Source: Delphinapterus leucas
Lineage: Eukaryota > Chordata > Mammalia > Artiodactyla > Monodontidae
Assembly (NCBI RefSeq): GCF_002288925.2
Contig: NW_022098004.1
Span: 7,819,604-7,883,603 of the forward strand
Direction: 5' to 3'
DNA: 64,000 nucleotides
Shown here: positions 44,726 through 55,371 of the stretch, piece after piece
Numbering within the stretch: the stretch's first letter is position 1
How the letters are laid out: each line of letters opens with the position of its first letter
Made by a program: the position numbers and the translations under genes
The notes under the pieces: generated by a model
What the model saw: the letters and a program-made list of their open reading frames with translations, nothing else
Database searches by the model: none
What the model was told of the DNA's origin: nothing

Positions 44726-44780
44726 TTATTTTTCTCTATTCCCCTTTTCTGTGCACTCTTTCTCTATTTTCTCTTTGTAT

Positions 44781-44814
44781 ATTATCATCATCGTCATCGT
44801 TATTATTATTATTT
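44781..44814. repeat. (ATC)n/(ATT)n triplet repeat
   Basis: ATCATCATCGTCATCG followed by TTATTATTATTATT. Confidence 0.9.
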
Positions 44815-45039
44815 TGGTCAGAGTAACAGATATAGAAGGTATTAAGCAAACCAAAATGATGCCTTTTTAGGTTGATTAGTTCATTTTCTAATGCATTCAG
44901 TATTTCTGAGCAGCTGCTTTCTGCCAGCTATTGGGGTAGGAGAGACCTTTATCACTGACCACATCCTAAATTCCCCTCCTGCCCCCCCCCAGGTTTATCC
45001 TGTTCTCTTATGTTTTGTCACCTTGTCTCTTTTCCTCCC

Positions 45040-45270
45040 CTTGGGGCCGCCATCCCCTTCTTCTCCATTTCTTCTCCATTCTCGCATTTCTAATTATCGT
45101 TCAAAACCAAGTTCTAGGTTTTCCCCTCTTCCTGGAATGTGCCCTAAAGCCACCTGGATGGGGTAGGTGCTCCCCCCCCATGATGAGCTCTTGTTGCTTC
45201 CTCTGTGTGCGTCCCCCTAGAACAGGACCGTCTGCAGAAGCGTGCTTATTTGAGGGAGGGACTGTGTCTG
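45040..45270 (+). repeat. diverged L2 LINE fragment
   Basis: TCGTTCAAAACCAAGTTCTA, TTTTCCCCTCTTCCTGGAAT and GGGAGGGACTGTGTCTGG fit L2 3' wording in order. Confidence 0.5.
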
Positions 45271-45319
45271 GTTCTGCGCCCAAATGGGGAAGAAAAGGAG
45301 AGCAGGTCACACTGGACCT

Positions 45320-45480
45320 GTGTGAGCATCTTCACATACACTGCCTGACGTCGTCAACAGAAGGAGCCTGTGCTGAGGTCCTTCTCGCTCTGTTTGACAG
45401 ATTGGGAGAGTCGCAGAGACGTGAAAGCATTTGGCCCAGAGCTGTCAATGGTGGGCTGAGGCCGGAACCAGCTCCGGCTT
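45320..45480 (-). repeat. MIR SINE fragment
   Basis: Plus-strand GTTTGACAGATTGGGAGAGT, CGCAGAGACGTGAAAGCATT and GGCTGAGGCCGGAACCAG follow antisense MIR. Confidence 0.6.
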
Positions 45481-46499
45481 CCTTCGAAGTTCGCAGTTTT
45501 CCAATTGTGTCGTCTTTTGCCTGGTGTTCAACAGAGAGAGGGAGAGAACAAGGAAAGCTGGAGGGGCTGATAAAGGAGGGGGAAACAGACCCATGAAGAT
45601 GTGGCAATGCAGTGTGGTCACAGGAGCAGCGTTCAGCTGCCTGCAGGGCACGTGGGTGGAGGTGCAGAGATGGGCACCTTGGACAGGGGAGTAATGCAAA
45701 CACAGAGGAACTGCTTATACTTTATTTTTTTAATTGCAAATGAAAAAATAGTTTTTTTTTTTTTTTTTTTATCTGGAAATTTACTGAGGAAAAGAGTAGC
45801 CTTGGCGCCGTCCAACTCTGCGTTCCGAGTTTCCGAGGCAGGGCTGCTGTTCCCTCGTGTGGGCGGCGGGAACGCTGACAGACCCACATCCTGCTGTGAA
45901 CCCCAGGGTCTAATAAAGATCTGCTCCCCTGCTTTCCTGCCATTTTCCAATTGAAAGCACACTTAATACCGACAGGTTTTTGGCAGGGCCCGTCTTCACC
46001 AGGTTCAAGTCATCACACTGGAAACGGAAGAGTCAATATTCCCATTGAAATAGTTGGACTCAACCTCTCTTGGAAAGAGCCCTTGCCTCATCCTCCACCC
46101 ATCTCTCCCCCAGGACTCGGGCCTCTCCACCGAAATAGTCTTCTCTTTATCACCCCCGGCGCTCCTGAGGCCACTGTGTGGGATTCTGGAATGAAGTCCT
46201 CATTGGAAGCAGCGGCTTCCTCCCCTCCTCTCCCCTCCCCTCCCCTCCCATGCAGGAACTTGCGGAATGTGATTTTCCGTTTTCAAATCTGCGCTTTTGG
46301 AGAGAGTGGTTCTCTTTATTGGAGACTGGTATTTGATCTGGTCTCCATTCAACTTTCTTAAGACAGCGCGTTGCTGCTGTTGTTTTGGCCGTGTGGCTGG
46401 GCAAACAGAGCTGTGAACTGAGCCAGTCATCTGGAAGAAGCAGGCTCCCAAGATTTCAGCTCCGTGTGTCTAGAAAACTGAGCCAGTGATAAAATGTTC
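45481..46499. other. unique-looking sequence, no gene seen
   Basis: It contains a poly-T of about 20 at 45752-45770 and a (CCTCTCC)n pyrimidine tract at 46219-46249. Long frames (45015-45596 extends into here) run through repeat sequence and are not coding. Confidence 0.5.
46219..46249. repeat. CCCCT-rich pyrimidine tract
   Basis: Repeated TCCCC units; a homopyrimidine mirror-like run that could adopt triplex structure. Confidence 0.8.
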
Positions 46500-46640
46500 G
46501 AGGTGGGGGCTTGCGTGTCCCTCTCATGTTACAGAAGGGGACACTGAGGCCTGGAGAGGGACAGGCAGTTGGTCAGATCTCACAGGACACGGCTGGCTGG
46601 CAGACGCTGTGTTAGAATCCCTGCCGCTGTCTCCAAATCC
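46500..46640 (-). repeat. MIR SINE fragment
   Basis: Plus-strand ATGTTACAGAAGGGGACACT, GAGGCCTGGAGAGGGACAGG and GTGTTAGAATCCCTGCCGCT follow antisense MIR. Confidence 0.65.
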
Positions 46641-46809
46641 ATTCCCACCCCATCTCTTCACCGTGTGTCCCGGTGTCATTCCAGCAAATATTTTCCTTTC
46701 AGGTGTAAACCCAGTGAGTGGGACTGCAGGGTACAAATATTCTGGGGCTTTGTCCTTTTCCGGCTAATTTTTGTGACAGGGAATGCAACAAACCACCTCA
46801 GGCTCTTGT

Positions 46810-46995
46810 ACATTCATGAGATGTTGGGTGAGGGGTGTGGTCTTTGGAGCCAGGGCTGACTTGGGTGTAAGCTTCAACCCAGCCACCGAGGACTGCGGGG
46901 CCGGGGCCAAATCGATTTCCTTTCCTTTCATGATTTCCTTGTCAGTGTGTTGAGTCTGATGGCACCTTCCTCATCGGCTGGTCACCTGGTCGTAA
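46810..46995 (+). repeat. MIR SINE fragment
   Basis: Sense MIR: GGTGTGGTCTTTGGAGCCAG, GGTGTAAGCTTCAACCCAGC and ATGGCACCTTCCTCATCGGC. Strongly diverged in the middle. Confidence 0.6.
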
Positions 46996-47149
46996 GGTGT
47001 ACATGACAGAATGTGGAAATGCTGGCATCCCAGTGGGCTCTCTACACGTTGGTGCCTCCTCTCCTCCTCCCTCTCTTCCGTAGCTGCATAATGTCGCCAA
47101 ATTATGTTCACTTTTGAGATCCCTAAATGTTTGGGGATTTAGTAAGGCA

Positions 47150-47605
47150 GGAAAAGAGGGCAAAGGGAATATTTGTTGAACATCTATTGTGTGCCAGGCC
47201 ATATGCTTCTAGAACTATCTTGTAATTAATCCTGGGATGTTCTTCACAGGGGAAGTAAAATCTTTCTCTGAAAGCTCTCATGTTTGGCCACTCATGTTCA
47301 CACATGGAATCCATGAGAATGTTAAAGCAGGCCTTGAATTTTGTGCACGTCATTTATCCTAACTCCAACCAAATCCAAGGTGGTGGAGAGGCAAGAGTGG
47401 TTGCTCATTGGAGCCTCATCTCATCCCTCCGCCTGAGTGGGGACACAGTTTGGATTCCCCACGTGCCTTACCTCCCACGAGAGAGATGATTACCCACTTC
47501 ACAGACAGAGAAAGTGAGGCTCAGAGCGCTTATACGACTTGCGCAAGGCCACATGGTGAGTGGAGTTGGGTTTTGAACATAGGTCTTTCTGATTTCTAAG
47601 GCTTT
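47150..47605 (-). repeat. MIR SINE, two antisense pieces separated by unique DNA
   Basis: 47150-47270 holds TTTGTTGAACATCTATTGTG and TGCCAGGCCATATGC, the antisense 3' part. 47480-47605 holds CCACTTCACAGACAGAGAAA, GTGAGGCTCAGAGCGC and GGCCACATGGTGAGTGGAGT, the antisense core and head. The order fits one MIR split by about 200 bases of unrelated sequence. Confidence 0.6.
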
Positions 47606-47744
47606 ATTTCTCTTTCGACCCAGTCTTAGCTTTGGGTTTCCACAGACCTGTGTTTGAATGTCACAATGTAATTCTGAACAAACTGAGTTCATATTGGAAA
47701 ATCAAGTCCAGAGAGAGAAGGCCTGTGTGCTTTAGATGTTTGTA

Positions 47745-48101
47745 TTTATCAGCTCAGGCTGCCATAACAAAATATCTTAGACTGGGTGACTAAAACAACG
47801 GACATTTATTTTCTCACAATTCTGCAGGCTGGAAAGTCCAAGGTTCTGGCAGGGTTTGGTTTCTGGTGAGAGCTCTCTTCCTGGCTTGCAGACTCTCACT
47901 GTGTGTTCACATGGAGGAGAGAGGGTTCAAGCATCTCCTTCTCTTTTTCTAAGGGCACCAGTTCTATAAGATTAGGGTCCCATCCTTGTGAGCTCATTTA
48001 ACATTAGTCATCTCCTTAAAGGCCCCATCTCCAATATAGTTACAAGAGGGGTTAGAGCTTCACACGTGAATTTGAGAGACACAAATATTCAATCCATAAC
48101 A
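47745..48101 (-). repeat. MaLR-type LTR, near complete
   Basis: Antisense: CAGGCTGCCATAACAAAATA, GGACATTTATTTTCTCACAA, TCTTCCTGGCTTGCAGACTC, TAGGGTCCCATCCTTGTGAG and CAAATATTCAATCCATAACA. The minus-strand TGTTATGGATTGAAT start is intact. Confidence 0.88.
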
Positions 48102-48424
48102 GCCTTTATGTCAGGGATTCACAGAGTTAGACTTGATTTTAAATTATGGATTCTGATCACAGTCTTCTTAAGAGTAATAAGGCCCAGGTACGAAAAGGGA
48201 GAAAGTGTTTAGGAAAAGCAAGTCTTGTCTGAAGCACTGTCCCCTGATTTTGTGTGTATATGGAACCCCAGGCCACATATCTTGCCCCGTTCACTTCTAG
48301 CTCTGTTTTTATCCTCCTGACTTGGTTTCCCCAATTTGTAAGGAAAGTAGTTACCACTGTGTTAGGCTGTGCCAAATGTGTGTAAATGTTAACTATTATT
48401 CTTCTTCTATCTTGCTATGGTAAT
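48102..48424. other. unique-looking sequence, no gene seen
   Basis: No repeat recognised. Confidence 0.5.
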
Positions 48425-48800
48425 TACTAGTGCAATTAACGAAATATTTCCAGATCCCCCTGCCCCATTCCTAGCATTTCTAGGACCCCCGAGTTACATG
48501 TGGTTGTATAACTTGCTCTGGCCAATGAAATGGGAATGGAAGTGATGGGAATCACTTTAGGATCCAGTGCCTGATTCAGCCACCCTCATTTTCCTTCTGC
48601 CACTCTAACCAGCAAAGCTCTGGATAGTGGCTGCTCTATTAGTCTGGGTCCTGGAGGGACAACAGTGTAGAACAGAGCTCCCAGCTGACCAGCGGTGGAC
48701 AAGAAGCATGAGCAAGAAATAAACCATATTGTTTTAAGCCCCCAGACTCTGGGGAGATTCATGTTGCGGCATAACTTAGCTTATCCTGGCTGTTCCCTGC
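48425..48800 (+). repeat. LTR-like repeat, unassigned
   Basis: TTGCTCTGGCCAATGAAATG, GGAATGGAAGTGATGGGAAT, GAGCAAGAAATAAACCATAT, TGTTTTAAGCCCCCAGACTC and CATAACTTAGCTTATCCTGG match a dispersed mammalian LTR-like end with an AATAAA signal near 48719. Confidence 0.55.
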
Positions 48801-48849
48801 TGCGGACCCAACAATCCCTCCTGTCTACACCACGGGCTCCTGATTCATT

Positions 48850-49000
48850 CAGCACCTGGGGGTTCTGGGCTACCATCCCAATTTGCAAAAGGGGACACCA
48901 AGACTCATAGTGATGAAAGTATGTTGTAACTAGAGACACAACTAGGAAGTGAGTTTGTTTTTGAACCCAGATTTTTTCAACTCAGGAGCTCATGAGATTC
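48850..49000 (-). repeat. diverged MIR fragment
   Basis: Plus-strand CAATTTGCAAAAGGGGACAC, ACAACTAGGAAGTGAGTTTG and TTTTTGAACCCAGATTTTTT follow antisense MIR. Confidence 0.55.
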
Positions 49001-49109
49001 CCACACTGTGGGTACACTTGTCTCTTTTCTTCACAGGAGTCTGCTGGCGTTTCGACCTCTGAATCAGAGTCTGAGCTGTCAGCTAATCAAAGACCACCAG
49101 CCATTGGTC

Positions 49110-49310
49110 CAGGGGTTGGCAAACTATGGCCTGTGGCCATATCTGACCTGTTGCCTGCATTTGTAAATAAAGTTTTATTGGAATATGGCCACGGCTGTGT
49201 GCTGTTTTCTCACTCCAACAGCGCAGTTGAATAGTAGTTACAGAGACCGTTTGGCCCACAATGCGTAAAGTACTTGCTATCTGACTTTTCAGAAAAGGTT
49301 TGCTGACCTT
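49110..49310 (+). repeat. hAT DNA-transposon relic, family A copy 4
   Basis: CAGGGGTTGGCAAACTATGG, TTTGTAAATAAAGTTTTATT, GGCCACGGCTGTGTGCTGTT and GAAAAGGTTTGCTGACCTTT. Both termini are present and this is the best preserved copy of the family. Confidence 0.8.
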
Positions 49311-49654
49311 TAAGATCTAGGCAGACTATGCTTCATTTGAAAATTTAGGAAACTGAGACCAGGGCAGTGGAATATGCACTAAAATGGAAAATTATTTTCA
49401 CGCAAAGCTGTGCCTAACAAGCCATTAGGCATAAGAAAATAATCTTCAGGGTCTACGTGCATAACCATTCTAAAATTATATAATTCCAACATACCATTCA
49501 TTTCTCTCTGCATGAAAAAAATGGCTGTATTTTTGCTTTTCTTAAACTAATAAACTGGTTTTTGATAACACTAATCAAATAGCGATTAAATTAGAGAAAA
49601 AAATCCACTCTTGAATGGGTTTGAAATTAATTCTTATGTTAGTTTATACCAGAT
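49311..49654. other. AT-rich unique sequence, possible conserved element
   Basis: Words such as ATAACCATTCTAAAATTATA, CTAATCAAATAGCGATTAAA and GAAATTAATTC give an enhancer-like texture without a recognised repeat. Confidence 0.3.
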
Positions 49655-50275
49655 GTCATAGATGGCATTGTCCCTATCTTTGTTCATGTGACCTTATATC
49701 ATGAGCATTTCCCATGTCATTAACATTTTATGTGAATGCAATTACTGATGGTTACATAACATTCTGCTCTATAGACATGCCATATATAATCACTATAATA
49801 TTTTTGTTTTTTAAAAAAGTTTTCCATCATACTGCATCTTTTTACATAAATCTCTGCCCACATTTCTGATTTTTTCTTGGCACAGATTCCTAGAATTCCT
49901 GGCCAAAGTGTATGAATGTTTTAATGGTCTTGATTCATTTTATAAATTTCTTTCTGAAAGTATCTTCCAGTTTATATTGTACCTTGAGCATGAGGGTGTT
50001 TGTCTTACTACACTCCCTGAGTCATAGTGTATTGTTATTTTTATCTTTCCTATGATAATATGTAAATGCAGTATTTTATTTTTGTTTCAATCAGCATGTT
50101 TTGATCACCATTCAAGGTGAATTTTTTTTCATATGATACTAGCTATTTATGTTTTATGTTCTGAAAATACTTAATTCTCATTATATGCCTTTTTACTAAG
50201 AACTCAAAATACTTTTAGAACTTTCCTTGATCTATTTATTAATCAGTTTTATTGATTAGTTCTACTATTTTCATT
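49655..50275 (-). repeat. L1M-type LINE fragment
   Basis: Antisense L1 3' wording: GACCTTATATCATGAGCATT, TTACATAACATTCTGCTCTA, ATTCCTAGAATTCCTGGCCA and CAGTTTATATTGTACCTTGA. The CHR SINE at 50289 lies just beyond its right end. Confidence 0.6.
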
Positions 50276-50288
50276 TGTTAGTGTTTTT

Positions 50289-50496
50289 GTTTTTTGTTTT
50301 TTCCCGGTTCGCGGGCCTCTCACTGTTGTGGCCTCTCCCGTTGCGGAGCACAGGCTCCGGACGCGCAGGCTCAGCGGCCATGGCTCACGGGCCCAGCCGC
50401 TCCGCGGCACGTGGGATCTTCCCAGACTGGGGCACGAACCCGTGTCCCCTGCATCGGCAGGCGGACTGTCAACCACTGCGCTACCAGGGAAGCCCC
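50289..50496 (-). mobile_element. CHR-2-type SINE, complete
   Basis: A short T/G-rich tail, then CGGGCCTCTCACTGTTGTGG, GGAGCACAGGCTCCGGACGC, GGCCATGGCTCACGGGCCCA and the antisense head GCTACCAGGGAAGCCCC. Perfect 13-base target duplications TGTTAGTGTTTTT lie at 50276-50288 and 50497-50509. Its close match to the 59503 copy and perfect duplications suggest a recent insertion. Confidence 0.97.
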
Positions 50497-50509
50497 TGTT
50501 AGTGTTTTT

Positions 50510-50744
50510 AATTGGTTGGAAATAGCCCTTCCTGGCCATAACCCCCATCCCTGCCCCACTCTGTTCCTTCCCTCCCCTCTGCGTGTGATATTTGTCATCT
50601 TCACAGTCTGCATTTCCTCATCTCACCCCTGTTCTCCTGGGCTACCAACTTCCTCTGTAAACTGCAAAGAGTATATAATTGTAATGTGATTATTCAACCA
50701 TGACCCCATGTGTAGTTACTTCAGCATCACTTTTAACAAGTGAT
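50510..50744. other. unique-looking sequence
   Basis: Nothing recognised. Confidence 0.4.
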
Positions 50745-51490
50745 TAAGGCGAAGAGAACAGTCCTCAAGTGGCCCTAGGGAGAGAGTGTACCTGGCATGT
50801 TCAAAGAACAGCGAGGAGGGCAGTGGCTGGAGTGGAGCACTGATGGGGGAAGACGGTAGGAAGGAAGGCCAGAGAGGTTAGGAAAGAGTGCAGACCATGT
50901 CAGGACGTTCCAGGGAGCGTGGATTTTACTGAGTGAGGTGGGGGAGCAGGGCACAGTTACAGCATCTTGACTAGAGTGACTTGATCTTACACAGGTTTTG
51001 AAAGGTCTCTTCAGGCTGCTGTAATGAGAAGTCTCTGCAGAAGGCCAAAGGCAGAAGTCATGCACTGTGCAGTACTGCTATAGAGAGGATTGCTGCTTGG
51101 TTCTTGGTGGCAGCAGTGGAGGTGGGGAGGGGTAATCAAATTCTATACTTACTGTGAAGTTACAGCCAACTGGATTGACTGCCGGACTGGATGTGAGGTC
51201 TTTGAGAAAGAGAAAAAAAGGATAACTCCAAGGCTTTGGCACGAGCAGTTGGTAGGATGGGCTGCCATCATTTGAGAGGTGGAGGGTTATGGGAGCAGAC
51301 CTGGGGTTGAAGATTGGGGATTGCTTTTGGACACGTGGCATATGAGATGTCTAATTAGGATTTCAGGTGGTGATGTTGAGTAGACAGAGTAGAGCAGGTT
51401 ACAGGAGAGAGGTCTGAGCTAGAAATATCAAGTTGGGAGTTGCCAGGATATAGATGGTATTTAAAGCCAGCAGCATGCATAATATCCCAA
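50745..51490 (+). repeat. unassigned ancient interspersed repeat, longest copy
   Basis: In order: GGCATGTTCAAAGAACAGCG, GAGCGTGGATTTTACTGAGT, TCTTCAGGCTGCTGTAATGA, AGCAGTGGAGGTGGGGAGGG, GGACTGGATGTGAGGTCTTT, GTGGCATATGAGATGTCTAA and TATAGATGGTATTTAAAGCC. I recognise the wording as a dispersed mammalian repeat with pieces also at 8755, 24765, 33020 and (antisense) 37245, but cannot name it. Confidence 0.55.
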
Positions 51491-52689
51491 GGGAGTTAGT
51501 GCAGCTAGAGGATGACCAGCTCTTCTACAAATTACTGTGCTCTGATATCAGCTGGACTCTCTGTGCAGACTGCTAGTTCTTAGTTCTCTTTCCTTGACTT
51601 ACTGTGTGCTTTTCAGTCTGAATGATGACTCCTGCCAGGAGTTACATGAAAGGTTATATGGTATCATATGCTCTGTATCTTTCTTGACCTCAAATATGAT
51701 TCAAAAAACGCAGAAAAAATGTTTATGTTACAATTATGTTTTATGGAGTAGCATGCAAGTGAATTAAAAAAAAAAAAAAGAAACCACTATGTTTTAAAGA
51801 ACACTCATGCTTTCCTATGATTCGTCTCATCTCTCTAATTTGGTCAAAGCCCCATGTATGTGGTCCCCAGGTTAGGTATACTATGGTAGAAAATGGAAGT
51901 GTGGTATGGAAGTAACCTTATGAATTCCCCATCACAGAAGAAAGTCCCGAGTTAACACCTTCATTCTTCATCTCACTTGGCTTTCGAACTTTTGATTGTT
52001 TCTCAAATCAGATCTTTCTCCCATTGTGAAGGTTTCTAAAGCATGCAACATAGAATCTGAAAGAATATTCCAAGGAAAGGATAAATGTGGTTTGGGCCAT
52101 GGCAGCGCCTTTATAATAAATGTGTGGCCTCCTATGGTAATGATTTTGTATTTGGCCTTCCTTGGTTGTGTGATTTTTGGATCTATTTGTTAAAAATATA
52201 GTTTTAGGTTTTTATACTTATATTTCATATAATTTGATTTATCTTCACAATTTTCACAGTTGCATATGTATTAAATTTTAGCCTCTCACACAGGATACAC
52301 AGGAGCAAAATAGGGGGGAATCTAAGGGACCCAGGAAACAATGGATCCAACTTAGAAGAGTAATGAAAGTCCTGGCGTGTATTAGGCTATGTTCCTACTG
52401 CTCCGTTTATTTAGATTGAAACAGAAGGATGTAAGTCTCCAGAAAAGAGATACTTTTGGGGGGAGAAAGTCTTTGATACTTTCTTGAGACACTAGAAATA
52501 CATAAGGATTTGATAAAGACAAATAGTTGGAGAATAGAAAGGCAACTTAAAACACCATGAAAAATGAAGAGCTATACAAGCAGAGCAATGTTGTCCTTGC
52601 ACTTTACTTAGCTTGATTAATCCTCTCACAGAGGAAACCTGGACTTGTTTTTAACCAAAGGGTAAGACCCTTTTAGAGCAAAGTACATT
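51491..52689. other. unique-looking sequence, no gene seen
   Basis: A (A)13 run is at 51767-51779. No exon supported. Confidence 0.5.
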
Positions 52690-52940
52690 CTTAGGGTAGA
52701 CCAACATTTATTGAGCATCCATTGTGTGTTTGTACCTTCTTGAAGGTATTTTTTAAATACCTTTATTTTTATAAAATACTCAAAAGTTCCTTGTAGGATA
52801 ACTACTACAGTCTCCATCTTACATTGGCAAAAACTCAAATATAGAGAATATAAGACCCTAGCCCCAAAATGTGCCGCCACATTTGGATTCAAACCTGATC
52901 TGCTTGCGTTGGAAGTCTAAGCTCTCTTCTACCTATACTG
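52690..52940 (-). repeat. MIR SINE
   Basis: Plus-strand TTTATTGAGCATCCATTGTG, TCTCCATCTTACATTGGCAA, TGGATTCAAACCTGATCTGC and AGTCTAAGCTCTCTTCTACC follow a whole antisense MIR. Confidence 0.7.
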
Positions 52941-53166
52941 CTTTCTCACAGACCAGTTGCAGAAATGACTGTGAGCCACCTAAAGGCTATAGATACAATC
53001 AGTGTTTTAACTCTAAATACACTGATTAGCAGCAGTAGAAGTCCAAAATAAAGCTACCCCAAATTGAAGCACAACATTCATCTCCGGCCCGTGCATATTA
53101 ACTAATAATTAGCCAATTATTCTACCACAGTAATATTAAAAGTAGCGTTTATCAGAGGCCTTAAAC
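52941..53166. other. unique AT-rich sequence, possible conserved element
   Basis: ATTAACTAATAATTAGCCAATTATT-type homeodomain words lie at about 53096-53121. Confidence 0.3.
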
Positions 53167-53362
53167 TAGTGGTTTTCAACCAGGGGCAGTGTTGCCCCAA
53201 AGGGACATTTGGCAATAAGTGGGGTGTGCTCTTGGCGTGTAGTGGGTGGAGACCAGGGATGCTGTTAAACATCCTACAAAACACAAGATAGTCCCCACCC
53301 CGACCTGAACAAAGAAGTATCCAGCCCAGAATATCAGCCATGCTGAGGCTGAGAAGCCCTGC
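53167..53362 (+). repeat. MER20 hAT-Charlie element
   Basis: AGTGGTTTTCAACCAGGGGC, GGGACATTTGGCAATAAGTG, CCAGGGATGCTGTTAAACAT and GAGGCTGAGAAGCCCTG span both termini. Confidence 0.85.
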
Positions 53363-53658
53363 CCTAAATAAGGAGCATATGCAGAGAAAGGCAACAAATA
53401 CAATTTGATGAGTATGTGGCTTCTTTCTCCTTTTTTTACTCTAAAAGATAATTGAGTTTTCTGAGTGAATATTTACTTTCTGGCATTATTTAGCAGCATT
53501 TTGATATGAAGGTGAAAACTATCCATTTAAAATAATCTGGTTAAAGCAACTACCCACTGATATCGTGTCAAGGTTCAGGTATTTATAAAGCGTGTTGGTC
53601 AGTGTAATGTGTATCCTCTGTGTGAGGTAGGTTGCGAATACATATTGGCTGTTGGGGG

Positions 53659-53701
53659 GTGTGTGTGTGTGTGTGTGTGTGAGTGTGTGTGTATGTGTGT
53701 A
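53659..53701. repeat. (GT)n microsatellite, interrupted
   Basis: About 20 GT units with GA and TA interruptions, followed by ATACACAC. Confidence 0.93.
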
Positions 53702-54827
53702 TACACACTTGCTGGTTTTGATGGGAAGTATAAATTGGGTTTTGGAAAAAGATGCCCCCCACTACCTCCAGCTGTAAGCCTTCACTTCTTCCTATTAAGA
53801 TTTTCCTTGCAACTTGGCCTCTTTTAAACTCCTATCTCGTGCATTCTCTCTTCTAATCTAATACCTCTGCTTACATATCTAAACATGATCAGTGACAGTT
53901 TTCGCTGCGGGGTGAGGCTTTCTCTGACAAGGCCAGTGAGCGCTGATTTGAGACCAGCCATTGTGAGTGACTTCAGCTGTCTCTTCAAGTGACATCCAGC
54001 TACTTGAGAAAGGAGTGATGACGAAAGTTCTTTGGACAGAAAACTTTCGCTGACAAGAAGGTGACAGGTCCTTGCACAGCTGGTCTCTGATATGCCTCAG
54101 AAGGGGCCCATGGACTGACTAATTTGAGCTGTGCAGTAGCTGGGAGGAGGTGTGTGGCCCGTGCCCTCTTAGGCTCAGAGAAATCTGTAAAACAAAATGG
54201 CAGTGGGTGTGGGCTGGAGGAAGCCATGGTTGGGGGGCAGCCGGCCAGGGAACCTGTCTGCTTAGAACGTGAGAACACAAAAGATTCATGGTGAGTGGAC
54301 GTCTGTTGTTCTGCCCAGAATCCACTCCTCCTCCTGGCAGCAGAACCTCATTTTTCCTGTACAAGCCACCCCATCTCTGTTCTCATTTGGTTGGAGCCAA
54401 CCCAGCTTCCAGGGATTAGCGATCAACAGACCCAATCCCTTCATCACAGTGGTCGGTTCAGGGAGGGGTTGGTGACCTAAGACAATCCAATGAGACTCAG
54501 TTCTGTGCCTTTTGCCACAATCGTTGGGAAGGAGGTGTTCTTCCTCCCTGTAGCCACCAAGCTACATATGTCACCAAGCTTGGAATTTCTAGGAATCATG
54601 ATGTAGAACAAGTTAGCTAGAGAATAAACCAACTCAGAGAATAAAAGAGCTGAGAAATGGAGAAAAAGAGACATTCCAGAATAGTGAAATTATTTGAGCC
54701 CCTAATTCAGCTGTGTCTGATGGCCCCTGTATCCTAGAGTTTTCCATTATACAAACAGTGAATTCTTGTTTTTCCCCTTAGTACATTTAAATTTGTTTCT
54801 CGATAGAAAGATTCCTGATTGATACAA
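53702..54827. other. unique-looking sequence, no gene seen
   Basis: No repeat recognised. Short frames on both strands have no supporting features. Confidence 0.5.
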
Positions 54828-54943
54828 ATAGCTACCATTTTTGAGTGCCTGCTCTGTTCTAGGTACTATATGTCCAGGAGGTCATTTATCCTCACAATGA
54901 TCTGTAGGGTCGGCAGTACTCATGTCCTCATTCTAGAGACGAG
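54828..54943 (-). repeat. MIR SINE 3' part
   Basis: Plus-strand TTTTTGAGTGCCTGCTCTGT, TCATTTATCCTCACAATGAT and CTCATGTCCTCATTCTAGAG follow antisense MIR. It stops at the MLT1, which probably inserted into it. Confidence 0.65.
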
Positions 54944-55371
54944 ATGAGACACAAACTTGGTGGCTTAAAACAGCAGGAATTTATGGTCTCGCAGTTCTGG
55001 AGTTCGGAAGTCCAAAATCAAGATGTTGGCAGGGCCACACTCTCTCAAGGTTCTAAGGGAGAGTCCTTTGCCTCTTCCAACTTGTGGTGCCATCAGGTAT
55101 TCCTTGACCCTGGGGCCACACTTGTCCAGTCTCTGCCTCTGTCTTCACGTGGCCTTCTCCCCTGTGTGTCTGTGCGTCTCAAATCTTCCTCTGCACTTCT
55201 CTTATACGTACAACTGGTGCTGGATTTGGGGCCCAGCCTAAGTCCAAGATGATCCCATCTTGATATCCTTAATTTAATCACATCTGCAATGACTCTTTTT
55301 CCAAATAAGGTCACATTCATAGGTGCCAGGGTTTAGGACTTGGACATGTTTTTTGCGGCCACTAGTCAATC
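54944..55371 (-). repeat. MLT1-type MaLR LTR, near complete
   Basis: Antisense: ACTTGGTGGCTTAAAACAGC, CGCAGTTCTGGAGTTCGGAA, CTCTGCCTCTGTCTTCACGT, AATCACATCTGCAATGACTC and TCCAAATAAGGTCACATTCA. Confidence 0.88.

Noticed and set aside
45015..45596. 193-codon open frame on the plus strand
   Set aside because: It runs through L2- and MIR-derived sequence in both orientations, so its coding content is accidental.
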